A stretch of 37,099 nucleotides of DNA from Pelistega sp. GTDB taxonomy: Bacteria > Pseudomonadota > Gammaproteobacteria > Burkholderiales > Burkholderiaceae_B. The DNA is taken from positions 1-37,099 of the forward strand of contig JAUNUI010000027.1 of assembly GCA_030538255.1 (NCBI GenBank). Reading direction: 5' to 3'. The translations under genes and the position numbers were made by a program. Below the pieces are notes generated by a model that worked only from the letters and a program-made list of their open reading frames with translations, was not told the DNA's origin and ran no database searches. This document shows positions 1 to 12,205 of the stretch, piece by piece (the stretch's first letter is position 1; the number at the start of each line of letters is the position of its first letter).

Positions 1-118
1 ATTAGCTTCACGCATTTCCAGGACCGTTTCAATGTGTGTTCTACGGACGCTTACGAAGTTTTTACTATACAGTCATCATATTAATTTTAATTTATTTGAT
101 AAGATTAGTGCCCATAAA
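1..118. other. Left edge, no recognised gene
   Basis: No supported gene lies left of the rpoC terminator. A short open stretch on the minus strand (roughly 1-80) could be read as a coding fragment running off the edge, but it has no ATG with a ribosome binding site and I do not recognise the peptide. AT content rises between 61 and 118. Confidence 0.4.
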
Positions 119-153
119 AAATCCCCATGCTCAAATATGAACATGGGGATTTT
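119..153 (-). terminator. Intrinsic terminator of the rpoBC operon
   Basis: An 11-bp perfect stem (AAATCCCCATG at 119-129 pairing with 142-152) has a 12-nt loop. On the minus strand it is followed by a run of T (complement of the A run at 116-121), which fits a Rho-independent terminator for leftward transcription out of rpoC. T residues at 150-153 mean that it could also work in the rightward direction. Confidence 0.75.
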
Positions 154-237
154 CAATTTTATTGCCTAGTATGAACTTTCCAATACGCTTCTTATATGCT
201 CTTAAACGAAGCTTATAAAGAACCGCTAGATCGTATA

Positions 238-274
238 AGGTCTGCTCTTAAAAATTTACCTTAAGCGCAGACCT
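238..274 (-). other. Hairpin just after rpoC stop
   Basis: The arms at 238-251 and 261-274 pair over 13 positions with one mismatch (AGGTCTGC against GCAGACCT, then CTTAA against TTAAG), with a 9-nt loop. The hairpin begins 8 nt after the rpoC stop codon. There is no T run, so it is more likely a 3' stabilising or Rho-associated structure than a terminator. The clear T-tailed hairpin is about 100 nt further on. Confidence 0.6.
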
Positions 275-282
275 AAGCGCAA

Positions 283-3200
283 CTACTCTTCTGAAGTACC
301 TTCATCGGTATCGGTCACGATCGGCGTACTGGCAAATAATGCCATAGCGCTTTCGAGTGATACTGGAGCTGATGGCTCTTCAAACGGGTTCTCTTGAGCA
401 CGTAAGGCCATACGGTCTTGTAGCTCCGCCGCCTCCTTAGCATGACGGGCATTGTGGTAAGACAAGCCAGTACCTGCTGGGATTAAGCGACCCACAATGA
501 CGTTCTCTTTCAGACCACGAAGATCATCACGTTTACCCATAATTGCTGCTTCAGTCAAGACACGGGTTGTCTCTTGGAACGAAGCCGCAGAAATGAAGGA
601 GTCAGTCGATAGCGATGCTTTAGTAATACCTAATAACACGTTATCGTAAGTGGCTTCACGTAAGTCTTCACCGCGTACACGATCGTTCTCGTTCAACATG
701 GCTGAGCGTTCAACTTGCTCACCAGGGATGAATGAGGTGTCCCCTGCATCAACGATGCTGACACGACGGAGCATCTGACGCACAATCACTTCAATGTGCT
801 TGTCGTTAATTTTCACGCCTTGTAAGCGGTACACATCTTGAACCTCATTAACGATGTACTGAGCAAGTGCTTCGATACCACGTAAGCGAAGAATATCGTG
901 TGGATCGGCTGGGCCGTCAACAATCAATTCACCTTGGTTAACCACCTGACCATCATGCACCAATACTTGTTTCTCTTTCGGAATCAAGATCTCATGACTA
1001 GTACCATCAGGACGCGTTAATACCAAGCGTTGTTTACCCTTAGTGTCTTTACCGAAAGATACGGTACCAGTCACGTCAGCCAATACGCCAGCGTCTTTAG
1101 GTGAGCGTGCTTCAAAGAGCTCTACCACACGCGGGAGACCACCGGTAATATCACGGGTTTTCTGTGATTCTTGCGGAATACGCGCAAGGACTTCACCCAC
1201 ACCCACCTCTTGACCATCACGAACCGTAATCAAAGCACTGACTGGGAAGGTAATATTCACTGAGTGTTCCGAACCCGCAATTTTCACTTCTTCGCCCGCT
1301 TCATTCAAAAGCTTGATTTGTGGGCGTTGAGCTGCTTTACCACCACGAGTCTTCGGTGTAATCACAACTAAGGTAGATAAACCAGTGACATCATCCACTT
1401 GTTTCGCAACCGTTAAACCCTCTTCGATATTTTCGAAGCGAACAGTACCTTTGTACTCAGAAATGATTGGGCGAGTCATTGGCTCCCATGTAGCTAGTAA
1501 CGTACCCGCTTTGACTTGCTCATTATCACCCACTAACACGGTCGCACCATAAGGAATACGGTGCTTCTCGCGTTCACGGCCTTGCTCATCAAACACCATG
1601 ATCTCACCAGAGCGAGAAATCGCGATACGCTCATTCTTTGCATTAGTCACATAACGCATATTGCCAGAGAAACCAACGGTACCAGCAGAACGTGTTTCAA
1701 CGGTTGAAGCCAATGAAGCACGAGACGCAGCACCACCAATGTGGAAGGTACGCATGGTTAACTGAGTACCAGGTTCACCGATAGATTGCGCTGCAATCAC
1801 ACCAACCGCTTCACCTGTATTCACTAAGTAACCACGACCTAGGTCACGACCATAACAATGGGCACATAAACCACGACGGGTTGCACATGTTAACGGTGTG
1901 CGAATCTTCACTTCATCAATACCGAGTTTGTCGATAAGCTCAACTTTATCCTCATCCAACAAGGTACCCGCAGCAATCACGGTTTCTTGTGTTTCTGGGT
2001 TAACGATATCGCTCGCTGTCACACGACCTAATACACGGTCATGCAAGGCTTCAATCACTTCACCACCCTCAAGTAGGGCTTTCATGATGTATCCATTGCT
2101 TGTACCGCAATCGTCTTCAGTAATCACTAAGTCTTGTGTCACATCAACCAGACGGCGGGTTAAATAACCCGAGTTCGCTGTCTTCAACGCCGTATCCGCT
2201 AGACCTTTACGTGCACCGTGGGTAGAAATAAAGTACTGTAATACGTTAAGACCTTCACGGAAGTTCGCGGTAATTGGTGTCTCGATAATTGATCCGTCAG
2301 GTTTAGCCATCAAACCACGCATACCTGATAGCTGACGAATCTGTGCTACCGAACCACGCGCACCTGAGTCAGCCATCATATAGATTGAGTTGAATGACTC
2401 TTGACGTACTTCTTCACCAAAACGGTTAGTCACAGGCTCAGTAGAGAGATGTTCCATCATCACTTTACCGACCTTATCACCGGCCTTACCCCAAATATCC
2501 ACCACGTTGTTATAACGCTCTTGCGCAGTCACCAAACCTGAAGAGAACTGTTTATCAATCTCTTTCACTTCAGCACTAGCTTGTTGCAAGATTTCTTCCT
2601 TGGCTTTAGGCACTAACATATCACCCATGGCAATAGAAATACCAGCACGGGTCGCTAAGCGGAAACCAGATTGCAAGAGTTTATCGGCAAAGATTACTGT
2701 GTCGCGTAAACCGCAACGACGGAATGATTGGTTAATCAAGCGAGAAATTTCTTTCTTCTTAAGTGCTTTGTTTAAGACGCTAAAAGGCAAGCCTTTAGGC
2801 AGAATCTCAGACAACATCGCACGACCAACCGTGGTTTCAAAGCGACGTAAGACAGCTTGGAATTCACCGTTCTCGTCTTTTTCGTATTCATTTAAGCGCA
2901 CAGTGATACGGCTTTGTAGACCCACTTGTCCGCTGTTATACGCACGTAGCATCTCTTGGATATCCGCAAAGAACATGCCTTCGCCTTTACCGTTGATACG
3001 CTCACGGGTTGTATAGTACAAGCCTAAAACAATATCTTGAGAAGGTACGATTGATGGCTCACCACTGGCTGGGAACAGCACGTTGTTTGAGGCTAACATC
3101 AAAGTACGAACTTCCATCTGTGCTTCTAAGGATAGAGGCACGTGAACCGCCATCTGGTCACCGTCAAAGTCAGCGTTAAAGGCCGCACAAACCAGTGGGT

Positions 3201-4548
3201 GCAACTGAATCGCTTTACCTTCAATCAGTTGAGGCTCGAACGCTTGAATACCTAGACGGTGCAGGGTAGGAGCACGGTTAAGCATGACTGGGTGTTCGCG
3301 AATAACTTCTTCAAGAATATCCCATACGACAGGCTCTTGCTGCTCAACCAATTTCTTCGCCGCTTTAAAGGTTGAGGCTAAGCCCATCGATTTAAGGCGG
3401 TTGAAAATAAACGGTTTAAATAGCTCAAGCGCCATTAATTTAGGTAGACCACATTGGTGTAGTTTCAATTGTGGACCCACCACAATTACTGAACGACCAG
3501 AGTAGTCAACACGTTTACCCAAGAGGTTCTGACGGAAGCGACCACTCTTACCTTTAATCATATCGGCAAGTGATTTCAATTGGCGCTTGTTAGGACCTGT
3601 CATGGCTTTACCACGACGACCGTTATCCATTAAGGAGTCAACGGCTTCTTGTAGCATACGCTTTTCGTTACGTAGAATGATTTCCGGGGCTTTCAGCTCG
3701 ATCAAGCGCTTTAAGCGATTGTTACGGTTAATCACACGACGGTATAAATCGTTAAGATCTGAAGTCGCAAAGCGGCCGCCATCTAGTGGCACTAATGGAC
3801 GTAGATCCGGTGGTAGCACCGGCAATACTTCCATAATCATCCACTCAGGTTTAATCCCTGATTTTTGGAAGCCTTCGATGACTTTCAGACGCTTAGAAAT
3901 TTTCTTAACTTTCGCATCAGACTTGGTGGTGTCTAAAGAGCTACGTAATTGTTCTGCTTCACGATCAATATCAATGGTGCGCAGCAATTCACGAACCGCT
4001 TCCGCACCCATCAGTGCGGTAAAGTCGTCGCCGTATTCTTCAGTCTTAGCCACATAATCATCATCGGTCATGATCTGACCACGTTTAAGTGGAGTCATAC
4101 CTGGATCGATTACGCACCATGCTTCAAAGTAAAGTACACGCTCAATATCACGCAAGGTCATATCAAGAACCATACCTAAACGAGAAGGTAAGCTCTTCAA
4201 GAACCAAATATGCGCAACAGGGCTGGCCAACTCAATATGACCCATACGTTCACGACGTACTTTAGTCACAGTGACTTCAACACCGCACTTTTCACAAATC
4301 ACACCGCGGTGTTTTAAGCGCTTATATTTGCCACAAAGACACTCATAGTCTTTTACTGGACCAAAAATCTTGGCGCAGAATAGACCATCGCGCTCTGGTT
4401 TAAAGGTACGGTAGTTAATCGTTTCTGGTTTGCGAACTTCACCAAACGACCATGAGCGAATTTTATCAGGAGAGGCGATGCCAATTTTAATGGCATCGAA
4501 CTGCTCATCCGTCGAAATTTGTTTATAGAGGTTAATTAATCCATTCAT
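283..4548 (-). CDS. rpoC: RNA polymerase subunit beta'
   Basis: This is the largest catalytic subunit of RNA polymerase, cytoplasmic, 1421 residues, close to the usual betaproteobacterial length of about 1400. The N-terminal zinc site is Cys70, Cys72, Cys85 and Cys88. The catalytic Mg loop NADFDGD is at 458-464, giving Asp460, Asp462 and Asp464. The C-terminal half holds the trigger-loop/bridge-helix region and a second cysteine cluster ([15 protein letters not shown]). The ATG at 4546-4548 overlaps the rpoB stop as ATGA, and a GGAGGG sequence inside the rpoB end serves as ribosome binding site, so translation is probably coupled to rpoB. It is the last gene of the operon and is followed by two hairpins. 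The C-terminus after the conserved core is a short acidic tail ending in TSEE. Confidence 0.98.
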   Translation of the reverse strand: MNGLINLYKQISTDEQFDAIKIGIASPDKIRSWSFGEVRKPETINYRTFKPERDGLFCAKIFGPVKDYECLCGKYKRLKHRGVICEKCGVEVTVTKVRRERMGHIELASPVAHIWFLKSLPSRLGMVLDMTLRDIERVLYFEAWCVIDPGMTPLKRGQIMTDDDYVAKTEEYGDDFTALMGAEAVRELLRTIDIDREAEQLRSSLDTTKSDAKVKKISKRLKVIEGFQKSGIKPEWMIMEVLPVLPPDLRPLVPLDGGRFATSDLNDLYRRVINRNNRLKRLIELKAPEIILRNEKRMLQEAVDSLMDNGRRGKAMTGPNKRQLKSLADMIKGKSGRFRQNLLGKRVDYSGRSVIVVGPQLKLHQCGLPKLMALELFKPFIFNRLKSMGLASTFKAAKKLVEQQEPVVWDILEEVIREHPVMLNRAPTLHRLGIQAFEPQLIEGKAIQLHPLVCAAFNADFDGDQMAVHVPLSLEAQMEVRTLMLASNNVLFPASGEPSIVPSQDIVLGLYYTTRERINGKGEGMFFADIQEMLRAYNSGQVGLQSRITVRLNEYEKDENGEFQAVLRRFETTVGRAMLSEILPKGLPFSVLNKALKKKEISRLINQSFRRCGLRDTVIFADKLLQSGFRLATRAGISIAMGDMLVPKAKEEILQQASAEVKEIDKQFSSGLVTAQERYNNVVDIWGKAGDKVGKVMMEHLSTEPVTNRFGEEVRQESFNSIYMMADSGARGSVAQIRQLSGMRGLMAKPDGSIIETPITANFREGLNVLQYFISTHGARKGLADTALKTANSGYLTRRLVDVTQDLVITEDDCGTSNGYIMKALLEGGEVIEALHDRVLGRVTASDIVNPETQETVIAAGTLLDEDKVELIDKLGIDEVKIRTPLTCATRRGLCAHCYGRDLGRGYLVNTGEAVGVIAAQSIGEPGTQLTMRTFHIGGAASRASLASTVETRSAGTVGFSGNMRYVTNAKNERIAISRSGEIMVFDEQGREREKHRIPYGATVLVGDNEQVKAGTLLATWEPMTRPIISEYKGTVRFENIEEGLTVAKQVDDVTGLSTLVVITPKTRGGKAAQRPQIKLLNEAGEEVKIAGSEHSVNITFPVSALITVRDGQEVGVGEVLARIPQESQKTRDITGGLPRVVELFEARSPKDAGVLADVTGTVSFGKDTKGKQRLVLTRPDGTSHEILIPKEKQVLVHDGQVVNQGELIVDGPADPHDILRLRGIEALAQYIVNEVQDVYRLQGVKINDKHIEVIVRQMLRRVSIVDAGDTSFIPGEQVERSAMLNENDRVRGEDLREATYDNVLLGITKASLSTDSFISAASFQETTRVLTEAAIMGKRDDLRGLKENVIVGRLIPAGTGLSYHNARHAKEAAELQDRMALRAQENPFEEPSAPVSLESAMALFASTPIVTDTDEGTSEE

Positions 4549-7500
4549 TTTTTACCCTCCAGTTCCATATCCAATGCCAACGAGCGAATCTCTTTGACTA
4601 ATACATTAAATGATTCTGGCATACCAGCATTGATCACATGGTCACCTTCAACAATGTTTTCATACACTTTGGTACGACCAGCGATGTCATCCGATTTAAC
4701 CGTTAACATCTCTTGTAGCGTGTAAGCTGCGCCGTAAGCTTCAAGTGCCCACACCTCCATCTCACCGAAACGCTGACCACCGAACTGAGCTTTACCGCCC
4801 AATGGTTGTTGCGTAACAAGCGAGTAAGGACCAGTAGAACGGGCATGCATCTTGTCATCCACTAAGTGATGGAGTTTCAAGTAGTGCATATAACCAATCG
4901 TTACTGGGCGCTCAAACGGCTCACCGGTACGGCCATCAATTAGATACGCTTGGGTACGAGAGTCAGTTAAACGTAGTTTATCTTTGATCTCTTGTGGGTA
5001 AGCAATATCAAGCATTAACTTAATTTCTTCCTCAGTCGCACCGTCAAATACTGGCGTTGCGAACGGCACACCATTCTTCAGGTTATGCGCTAAGGTAATG
5101 ATCTCATCATCACTTAAGTTATCAAGTTGCTCAGACTTACCTGTAGAGTTATATACAGTCGCTAAGAACTCACGTAGTTGTGCCACTTGAACATTGCGCT
5201 CATCACGCAACATATCGGCAACACGGTGACCAAGACCCTTAGCCGCCCAACCTAAGTGAACCTCAAGAACCTGACCAATGTTCATACGTGATGGAACGCC
5301 TAATGGGTTCAATACGATGTCCGCAGGGGTACCATCAGCCATATGCGGCATATCTTCAACAGGGGTAATACGTGAAACCACACCCTTGTTACCGTGACGA
5401 CCCGCCATCTTATCACCAGGTTGTAAGCGACGCTTAACGGCCAAGAACACCTTAACCATCTTACGCACGCCTGGAGGTAACTCATCACCTTGCGTGAGTT
5501 TCTTACGCTTTTCTTCAAAAGCTAAATCAAACTCATGACGTTTTTGCTCAATTGACTCTTTCGCTTGCTCTAGCGCAACCGCTGTGTCTTCATCAGCAAG
5601 GCGCACATCAAACCAGTGCCATGGCGTAATTAAGTCGAGGTATTCCTCGGTTAATTTGCTGCCTTTTGCTAATTGCTTTGGACCACCATTGGCGACTTTA
5701 CCAACGAGGGTACGGCGCAAACGGTCAAACATATCGTCTTCAACAATACGTAGCTGCGAGTTCAAGTCTAGGCGGTAGCGACGTAGCTCATTATCAATAA
5801 TTGACTGGGCACGCTTATCACGCTCAACGCCTTTACCCGTTAATACTTGAACGTCAATCACGGTACCTACCATGCCTGATGGCACACGTAGTGAGGTGTC
5901 TTTCACGTCAGAAGCTTTCTCACCGAAAATCGCACGTAATAGCTTCTCTTCAGGTGTTAACTGAGTTTCACCTTTAGGAGTTACCTTACCGACTAAAACG
6001 TCATCCGCACGAACTTCAGCACCGATATGAACGATACCTGAATCGTCTAGACGATTTAATTGAATTTCAGCTAAGTTTGAAATATCTCGGGTGATTTCTT
6101 CATTGCCCAATTTAGTTTCACGCGCAACCACTGACAACTCTTCAATATGCACAGAGGTATAACGATCGTCGGCAACGATTTTCTCTGAAATAAGAATCGA
6201 GTCTTCGAAGTTATAGCCGTTCCATGGCATAAAGGCGATCAACATATTTTGACCAAGCGCTAACTCACCTAAATCGGTCGAAGCACCGTCAGCTAATACG
6301 TCACCACGCGCAACATGGTCACCAATCTTCACGATTGGACGTTGGTTAATATTGGTGTTTTGGTTCGAACGTGTGTACTTAGTGAGGTTATAAATATCCA
6401 CACCAACGCCACCTGTCGTATTCTCATCGTCATTCACGCGAATCACAATACGCTCAGCATCAACGTAGTCAACAAGACCACCACGTGTCGCTTGTACTGT
6501 GGTACCCGAGTCGACCGCTACAGTACGCTCAATTCCAGTACCCACTAATGGTTTCTCTGGACGTAAGCAAGGTACGGCTTGACGTTGCATGTTGGCGCCC
6601 ATCAATGCACGGTTCGCGTCATCATGCTCTAGGAATGGAATCAATGAAGCCGCTACCGATACAATCTGTGATGGTGCCACGTCCATATACTGAACTTTAT
6701 CAGGTGACATCAACATAGTTTCGCCAGCTTCACGACAAGCGATTAGGTCATCAACAAAACGATGCTCTTCGTCTAATTCCGCGTTAGCCTGTGCAATCAC
6801 ATAGTGGCTTTCTTCAATCGCCGATAGATACTCGATATCATCACTGACTTGACCATCAGTCACTTTACGGTATGGTGTTTCAAGGAAACCATAGTGGTTC
6901 AAGCGCGCATAAAGCGCCATTGAGTTAATCAAACCAATGTTCGGACCCTCAGGTGTCTCAATCGGACATACACGACCATAGTGTGTCGGGTGTACGTCAC
7001 GTACCTCAAAGCCTGCACGTTCACGGGTTAAACCACCCTGACCTAGTGCTGATACACGACGCTTGTGAGTAATTTCAGAAAGCGGGTTAGTTTGGTCCAT
7101 AAACTGTGACAGTTGATTAGAACCAAAGAACTCTTTAATCGCAGCTGAAATGGGTTTAGAATTGATTAAATCATTCGGTAAAAGATTATCTGCTTCAGCT
7201 TGGCCTAAGCGATCTTTAACCGCACGCTCAACGCGTACTAAACCAGCACGGAATTGGTTCTCTGCCAACTCACCAACACAACGGACACGACGATTACCTA
7301 AGTGGTCAATATCGTCAATCACACCGCGGCCATTACGTAGGTCAACAAGGATCTTAATCGTGTCTAAGATATCCTCATCGGTCAAGGTCATAGGACCTGC
7401 AGTGTCCTCACCACGACCCAAGCGGCTATTCACTTTCATACGACCTACATTCGATAGGTCATAGCTTTCTTCGCTATAGAATAGGCGTTGGAATAAGGCT

Positions 7501-8660
7501 TCAACAGCTTCTTCGGTTGGTGGTTCACCAGGACGCATCATACGGTAGATGGCAACACGCGCAGCCATTTGGTCGGCGGTTTCATCGGTACGTAATGTCA
7601 TTGAAATATACGCACCCTTATCCAACTCATTGGTAAAGATGGTTTCAAATTCTTTGATTTCAGCAACACGTAGATTGTTGAGTAAACCTTCAGTGATTTC
7701 ATCATTAGCATTCGCCAACACTTCACCTGTATCAGGGTCAGTAATGGTTTTAGCAATCACGCGGCCGAGTAAGAAATCTTCTGGTACTGATACCGTCTGG
7801 ATACCGGCATTACCAAGATCGCGCAAATGCTTAGCATTAATGCGCTTATCTTTCTCGATAATGACTTTACCGCTCTTATCAGTAATATCAAAACTGATCA
7901 CTTCACCCTTCAAGCGCTCAGGAATAAGCTCCATAACTGCGCCTTCGTCTTTCAGATCAAACACATCGGTTTCAAAGAAAGTCGATAAAATGCTATCTGG
8001 TGTCATACCAATAGCTTTAAGAAGAATCGTCACTGGCATTTTGCGGCGACGGTCAATACGGAAGAATAAAATATCTTTCGCATCAAACTCAAAGTCCAAC
8101 CATGAACCACGGTAAGGAATAACGCGCGCAGAGAACAATAGCTTGCTTGAGCTATGGTTTTTACCACGGTCATGTTCAAAGAACACGCCTGGAGAACGGT
8201 GTAACTGAGAAACAATAACACGCTCAGTACCGTTAATAACGAAAGAACCTGTGTCCGTCATCAGGGGAATATCACCCATATAGACTTCTTCTTCTTTCAT
8301 TTCTTTAACGGTAGGCTTGCTCGCTTCACGGTCATACAACTCAAGGCGAACCTTGGCGTAGAGCGAAGCTGCATAGTTTAAACCACGTAGTTGACATTCT
8401 TTAACATCAAAAACAGGGTCACGTAGGGTATAGTTAACAAACTCTAACCGCGCCATGCCATTGGCACTGACGATCGGGAAGATTGAATTAAAGGCAGATT
8501 GCAAACCATCGTTAATGCGCTCTTGCGCAGCAGTATCTTGCTGCAAGAAAGCACGATATGAATGCAATTGAGTTTCTAACAAGTAAGGAACATCCTGAAC
8601 TTCTTCGCGCTTAGCAAAGCTTTTACGGATACGTTTTCTTTCTGTGTACGAGTAAGGCAT
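4545..8660 (-). CDS. rpoB: RNA polymerase subunit beta
   Basis: This is the beta subunit of RNA polymerase, which forms the catalytic cleft and the rifamycin pocket; 1371 residues from the chosen start. An in-frame GTG lies two codons upstream (8664-8666), but the ATG at 8658-8660 gives the usual [15 protein letters not shown] start and has GGAG five bases before it. The rifampicin region reads [19 protein letters not shown], so the residues equivalent to E. coli Asp516, His526 and Ser531 are wild type. Just after it the sequence is SALGQGG where E. coli and most relatives have SALGPGG. The stop TGA overlaps the rpoC ATG. A terminator-like hairpin lies between rplL and this gene and probably adjusts its expression. 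Confidence 0.98.
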   Translation of the reverse strand: MPYSYTERKRIRKSFAKREEVQDVPYLLETQLHSYRAFLQQDTAAQERINDGLQSAFNSIFPIVSANGMARLEFVNYTLRDPVFDVKECQLRGLNYAASLYAKVRLELYDREASKPTVKEMKEEEVYMGDIPLMTDTGSFVINGTERVIVSQLHRSPGVFFEHDRGKNHSSSKLLFSARVIPYRGSWLDFEFDAKDILFFRIDRRRKMPVTILLKAIGMTPDSILSTFFETDVFDLKDEGAVMELIPERLKGEVISFDITDKSGKVIIEKDKRINAKHLRDLGNAGIQTVSVPEDFLLGRVIAKTITDPDTGEVLANANDEITEGLLNNLRVAEIKEFETIFTNELDKGAYISMTLRTDETADQMAARVAIYRMMRPGEPPTEEAVEALFQRLFYSEESYDLSNVGRMKVNSRLGRGEDTAGPMTLTDEDILDTIKILVDLRNGRGVIDDIDHLGNRRVRCVGELAENQFRAGLVRVERAVKDRLGQAEADNLLPNDLINSKPISAAIKEFFGSNQLSQFMDQTNPLSEITHKRRVSALGQGGLTRERAGFEVRDVHPTHYGRVCPIETPEGPNIGLINSMALYARLNHYGFLETPYRKVTDGQVSDDIEYLSAIEESHYVIAQANAELDEEHRFVDDLIACREAGETMLMSPDKVQYMDVAPSQIVSVAASLIPFLEHDDANRALMGANMQRQAVPCLRPEKPLVGTGIERTVAVDSGTTVQATRGGLVDYVDAERIVIRVNDDENTTGGVGVDIYNLTKYTRSNQNTNINQRPIVKIGDHVARGDVLADGASTDLGELALGQNMLIAFMPWNGYNFEDSILISEKIVADDRYTSVHIEELSVVARETKLGNEEITRDISNLAEIQLNRLDDSGIVHIGAEVRADDVLVGKVTPKGETQLTPEEKLLRAIFGEKASDVKDTSLRVPSGMVGTVIDVQVLTGKGVERDKRAQSIIDNELRRYRLDLNSQLRIVEDDMFDRLRRTLVGKVANGGPKQLAKGSKLTEEYLDLITPWHWFDVRLADEDTAVALEQAKESIEQKRHEFDLAFEEKRKKLTQGDELPPGVRKMVKVFLAVKRRLQPGDKMAGRHGNKGVVSRITPVEDMPHMADGTPADIVLNPLGVPSRMNIGQVLEVHLGWAAKGLGHRVADMLRDERNVQVAQLREFLATVYNSTGKSEQLDNLSDDEIITLAHNLKNGVPFATPVFDGATEEEIKLMLDIAYPQEIKDKLRLTDSRTQAYLIDGRTGEPFERPVTIGYMHYLKLHHLVDDKMHARSTGPYSLVTQQPLGGKAQFGGQRFGEMEVWALEAYGAAYTLQEMLTVKSDDIAGRTKVYENIVEGDHVINAGMPESFNVLVKEIRSLALDMELEGKK

Positions 8661-8795
8661 GAGCACTCCGACTCGAGAGGTTGTGGAATTATGGCCGATT
8701 CATAATTCTAGGGATTTACGGCTTCAGAAAAAATCACTTTTCTGCGGGCCATCGCAGCGATTCGGATGGACTTAAAATGTTTTTTTCGGAAGACA

Positions 8796-8832
8796 CAAAA
8801 ACCCGAAGGGAGTATAAATACTCTCTCCGGGT
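8796..8832 (-). terminator. Attenuator between rplL and rpoB
   Basis: On the minus strand ACCCGGAGAGAGTAT pairs with ATACTCCCTTCGGGT (arms within 8801-8832) and is followed by TTTTTG, so it looks like an intrinsic terminator. In E. coli a partial terminator at the same place lets ribosomal protein mRNA exceed rpoBC mRNA. The same role is inferred here, since no strong promoter for rpoB is evident in the 187-nt gap. Confidence 0.75.
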
Positions 8833-8847
8833 ATCCTAAAGGACGAA

Positions 8848-9228
8848 TTACTTAAGTTCGACTTTAGCGCCAGCTTCTTCAAGCTTTTTCTTAGCTTCTT
8901 CAGCTTCAGCTTTAGCAACACCTTCTTTAACTGCTTTAGGTGCGCCGTCAACTAGGTCTTTAGCTTCTTTCAAGCCTAAACCAGTGATTTCACGAACAGC
9001 TTTAATTACGTTAACTTTAGAAGAACCAGCTTCTGTTAGAACAACTGAGAATTCAGTTTGCTCAGCAGCAGCAGCACCAGCGTCGCCGCCAGCTGCAGGT
9101 GCAGCAACAGCAACAGCGGCAGCAGCAGCTGACACGCCAAATTTCTCTTCCATTTCTGTGATTAACTCAGACAATTCAAGCACAGTCATGCTAGCAATTG
9201 CGTCTAGGATTTCAGCTTTAGTAGCCAT
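8848..9228 (-). CDS. rplL: 50S ribosomal protein L7/L12
   Basis: This is the acidic stalk protein of the large ribosomal subunit. It recruits translational GTPases such as EF-Tu and EF-G. It is 126 residues, the usual length. The N-terminal dimerisation domain (about 1-34) is followed by an alanine-rich hinge (about 35-57) and the C-terminal globular domain with the conserved [20 protein letters not shown] stretch. It lies 82 nt after rplJ in the same transcript, with which it forms the L10-L12 complex. A ribosome binding site (GGAGTTCTTATA before the ATG) supports the start. Confidence 0.98.
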   Translation of the reverse strand: MATKAEILDAIASMTVLELSELITEMEEKFGVSAAAAAVAVAAPAAGGDAGAAAAEQTEFSVVLTEAGSSKVNVIKAVREITGLGLKEAKDLVDGAPKAVKEGVAKAEAEEAKKKLEEAGAKVELK

Positions 9229-9310
9229 TATAAGAACTCCAAATATAAATTTTTAAATTAATGCCAGGGTTTTGTATCGCTTTGTCTTTAATGACAAGTC
9301 CAACCACTGC

Positions 9311-9835
9311 TTACGCAGCTTCTTTTTGATCACGCACAGCAGCAAGGCCACGCACGAATTTAGTTGGAACTTCATTAAGCGTACGCACAAATGTTGCAAT
9401 CGGTGCTTGCATAGTACCCAACAATTTTGATAACAACTCTTCACGAGAAGGCATAGTTGCCAAGGCTTTAACGCCATTAACGTCTAAAACTGAACCTGGT
9501 AAGGCACCAGCTTTAATAACGATTTTCTCATTGGTTTTAGCAAAATTGGATAGTACTTTAGCTGCCGCTACTGGGTCTTCACTAATCGCATAGATTAATG
9601 GACCAGTTAATTGATCGCTAATACCTGAAAATTCGGTCTCAGCAATCGCGCGACGAACTAATGTGTTCTTAAGAACACGTAGATACACACCAGATTCACG
9701 TGCAGTTTTGCGCAATACGGTGACAGAAGCAACGTCAATACCACGGTACTCAGCAACAACCACAGATTGAGCATTAGCTACTTGAGCTGATACTTCTTCA
9801 ATGACTGCCGCTTTCTCATTACGATTGAGACTCAC
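9311..9835 (-). CDS. rplJ: 50S ribosomal protein L10
   Basis: L10 anchors L7/L12 dimers to the ribosomal stalk base and, in many bacteria, represses its own mRNA by binding the leader. It is 174 residues with the typical start [20 protein letters not shown], a conserved VVAEYRGI segment and a C-terminal helix used for L12 binding. The 223-nt untranslated stretch upstream (9836-10058) is the natural place for L10 autoregulation. rplL follows in the same operon. Confidence 0.97.
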   Translation of the reverse strand: MSLNRNEKAAVIEEVSAQVANAQSVVVAEYRGIDVASVTVLRKTARESGVYLRVLKNTLVRRAIAETEFSGISDQLTGPLIYAISEDPVAAAKVLSNFAKTNEKIVIKAGALPGSVLDVNGVKALATMPSREELLSKLLGTMQAPIATFVRTLNEVPTKFVRGLAAVRDQKEAA

Positions 9836-10058
9836 GGTTTGAACACTCCATCAAATGACACGGTCGAAAAGGTTTTTCGTGTGTGTCGTTCCATATGCGG
9901 CGTACCTGGTCGAGCTCATTATTGAATTCTTCCATGGGACGCCATCTACGCGGGATCTAGTTTATAAGCTAGTTTTAAGCCTTATAGGCTCCTGCGGTCT
10001 TTGATAGCAGTGCTTAGTAGTCAGGCCACCAAGCACAGCCCAAAGTTCTTTTTAAAGT
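9836..10058 (-). promoter_or_regulatory. Probable L10 leader of rplJL
   Basis: This 223-nt gap between rplA and rplJ has no gene. On the minus strand it carries GC-rich blocks typical of the structured rplJ leader, including CTGACTACTAAGCA and GACCGCAGGAGCCT near its start. By position and composition it should be the RNA that L10(L12)4 binds to repress rplJL translation, and it may also hold a secondary promoter. I did not fold it, so the exact structure is unproven. Confidence 0.55.
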
Positions 10059-10754
10059 TTAAGCGCTTAGAGAAGCAACTTCAACTTTTGCACCACCACC
10101 CATTGTTGATGATACAGCGATCTTACGTAGGTAGATGCCCTTAGCAGCTTGTGGACGTGCTTTGTTTAACGCATCAATTAAAGCATTCAAGTTTTCTTGT
10201 AATTGCTCTACATTGAAAGACGCACGGCCGATAGTAGCGTGAATAATACCTGCTTTGTCTGTACGATATTGTACTTGACCAGCTTTGGCATTCTTAACCG
10301 CTGTAGCTACATCAGGAGTTACAGTACCTACTTTAGGGTTCGGCATTAAACCACGTGGGCCTAATACTTGACCTAAAGTACCAACAATACGCATTGTGTC
10401 TGGAGACGCGATCACGATATCAAAGTTAAAGTTGCCTGCTTTGATTTCGTCCGCTAAGTCTTCCATACCAACGATTTCAGCACCAGCTTCTTTAGCTTGC
10501 TCAGCTTTTTCGCCTTGAGCAAATACCGCTACACGCACTGATTTACCAGTACCAGCAGGAAGCACAACTGAACCACGTACGATTTGGTCAGATTTCTTAG
10601 GATCTACACCAAGTTGAACAGCAACGTCGATTGACTCGTCAAATTTAGCTGTTGCACATTCTTTAACAAGCGTGATAGCTTCGTTAACTGGGTATAGTTT
10701 ATTGCGATCGATTTTTGCAGCAATAGCGGCTGCGCGCTTACCTAGTTTCGCCAT
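10059..10754 (-). CDS. rplA: 50S ribosomal protein L1
   Basis: L1 forms the mobile L1 stalk near the ribosomal E site and in many bacteria represses its own rplKA mRNA. It is 231 residues, the usual length, starting [21 protein letters not shown] and containing the conserved [15 protein letters not shown] segment. It starts 2 nt after the rplK stop, so the two are almost certainly co-translated. Next downstream is the rplJ leader. Confidence 0.98.
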   Translation of the reverse strand: MAKLGKRAAAIAAKIDRNKLYPVNEAITLVKECATAKFDESIDVAVQLGVDPKKSDQIVRGSVVLPAGTGKSVRVAVFAQGEKAEQAKEAGAEIVGMEDLADEIKAGNFNFDIVIASPDTMRIVGTLGQVLGPRGLMPNPKVGTVTPDVATAVKNAKAGQVQYRTDKAGIIHATIGRASFNVEQLQENLNALIDALNKARPQAAKGIYLRKIAVSSTMGGGAKVEVASLSA

Positions 10755-10756
10755 GA

Positions 10757-11188
10757 TTAGATACCCTCAACGTTAATACCCATGCTACGTGCTGTACCAG
10801 CAATGGTACGTACGGCGGCATCTAGGTCAGAGGCTGTTAAGTCAGGCTCTTTAGTTTTTGCGATTTCTTCAGCTTGTGCACGTGTTAATGTACCTACTTT
10901 ATCTAAGTGAGGACGCGCAGAACCTGATTGAATACCAACAGCTTTCTTGATAAGAATCGTTGCTGGAGGGGTTTTCATCACGAAAGTGAATGATTTGTCT
11001 GCAAAAGCAGTAATTACTACTGGAATTGGTAAACCTGGTTCCATGCCTTGTGTTTGGGCATTGAACGCTTTACAGAATTCCATAATGTTTAGACCACGTT
11101 GACCTAATGCAGGGCCAATTGGAGGTGATGGGTTGGCTTTACCAGCTGGTACTTGCAGCTTAATGAAGCCGACGATTTTCTTCGCCAT
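10757..11188 (-). CDS. rplK: 50S ribosomal protein L11
   Basis: L11 is part of the GTPase-associated centre and is needed for RelA activation in amino acid starvation. It is 143 residues. The N-terminal proline-rich segment [19 protein letters not shown] is the thiostrepton/23S contact region; the C-terminal domain binds 23S rRNA. It lies 50 nt after nusG, with GGAGCATATT before the ATG as ribosome binding site. Confidence 0.98.
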   Translation of the reverse strand: MAKKIVGFIKLQVPAGKANPSPPIGPALGQRGLNIMEFCKAFNAQTQGMEPGLPIPVVITAFADKSFTFVMKTPPATILIKKAVGIQSGSARPHLDKVGTLTRAQAEEIAKTKEPDLTASDLDAAVRTIAGTARSMGINVEGI

Positions 11189-11238
11189 AATATGCTCCTT
11201 ACGGGTAGTTGCGCCTTACGGCTCCCCGGGGTTAAAAA

Positions 11239-11775
11239 TCAGATTGTTTTTTCAACCTGGCTAAAATCCAGTTCAACAGGTGTGGCACGACCAAAGATCA
11301 TGACATTCACGCGAACCTTGTTTCTTTCGTAATTGACTTCTTCAACGCTACCATTAAAGTCCGCAAATGGACCTTCTTTGATACGTAAGACTTCGCCAAC
11401 TTCGAATAAAATTTTTGGGCGTGGTTTTTCACCACCCTCTTCAATTTGAGAGAAAAGACGTAGCACTTCTTTCTCAGGAATCGGTGTTGGACGAGAGCCC
11501 GTACCACCTAAGAAACCTGTTACACGATTAGTACTCTTCACCAAGTGCCATGCTTCGTCAGAAAACTCCATCTCAACTAATACGTAGCCTGGAAAAATTC
11601 GACGCTCAGTCACAGCACGTTGGCCACCGCGACTTTCAATCACTTCTTCAGTAGGCACGAGGATTCGACCAAATGAAGATTGCAAACCAGCGCGCTCAAT
11701 ACGTTCTTGCAAAGAACTTTGAACTTTCTTCTCCATACCAGAGAAAACATGTACTACATACCAACGCATACTCAT
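11239..11775 (-). CDS. nusG: Transcription elongation factor NusG
   Basis: NusG binds RNA polymerase, raises processivity, links transcription to translation and recruits Rho. It is 178 residues with the NGN domain (about 4-120, starting [15 protein letters not shown]) and a C-terminal KOW domain (about 125-175) containing [17 protein letters not shown]. The first of two nearby ATGs (11773-11775) was kept because MSMRWYVVH matches the usual N-terminus. It begins 9 nt after the secE stop; secE-nusG is a classic pair. Confidence 0.97.
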   Translation of the reverse strand: MSMRWYVVHVFSGMEKKVQSSLQERIERAGLQSSFGRILVPTEEVIESRGGQRAVTERRIFPGYVLVEMEFSDEAWHLVKSTNRVTGFLGGTGSRPTPIPEKEVLRLFSQIEEGGEKPRPKILFEVGEVLRIKEGPFADFNGSVEEVNYERNKVRVNVMIFGRATPVELDFSQVEKTI

Positions 11776-11784
11776 AAGTTGTCC

Positions 11785-12168
11785 TTAGTTCCAACCCAGC
11801 AAGACACCATAAATAAGCCAACCAATTAGCTTATCCATGAGCCACAGCACAATTGCCATTACAGTCACGAATGCGAAGACAATACCTGTCATCTGTAAGG
11901 TTTCTTTGCGAGTCGGCCACACAACACGTTTCATCTCATTGTATGAACCGGTTGCAAAACCTAGAATGCGCTTGCCACTATCACTTAGCCATAGCAATAA
12001 TGTCGCCACAGCTAGACCACCGATAAACATACCTACACGGGCGTAGATATTAAGATCGCTAAAAAAGGAATAAGCAAATATTCCGGCAATAAGCACGATA
12101 ACCGCTAAGGTAATCTTGACCTTATCGGCTGAGCTTGTGATGGTTTCGACTTGGCTTTTATTTGACAT
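11785..12168 (-). CDS. secE: Preprotein translocase subunit SecE
   Basis: SecE clamps SecY in the inner-membrane protein export channel. It is 127 residues from the ATG at 12166-12168 (MSNKSQVETITSS). Three membrane segments are visible: about 16-38 (ITLAVIVLIAGIFAYSF), 45-65 (VGMFIGGLAVATLLLWL) and 97-122, with the conserved cytoplasmic amphipathic stretch YNEMKRVVWPTRKETLQ before the last one. The open frame runs 41 codons further upstream, but that part is tRNA-Trp read in sense and is not protein. It is co-oriented with nusG. Confidence 0.95.
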   Translation of the reverse strand: MSNKSQVETITSSADKVKITLAVIVLIAGIFAYSFFSDLNIYARVGMFIGGLAVATLLLWLSDSGKRILGFATGSYNEMKRVVWPTRKETLQMTGIVFAFVTVMAIVLWLMDKLIGWLIYGVLLGWN

Positions 12169-12205
12169 ATTATACTTGCGGTAAGTGATGAGTCCGCTTA
12201 TTTTG

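Noticed and set aside
1-80. Partial minus-strand coding fragment at the left edge
   Set aside because: No ATG start with a ribosome binding site and no recognised family; too short to support.
10350-10370. CACGTG core in rplA (near ACCACGTGGG) as a parS site
   Set aside because: The flanking bases do not match the required TGTT/AACA arms; similar CACGTG cores in rpoB, tuf and mnmG were rejected for the same reason.
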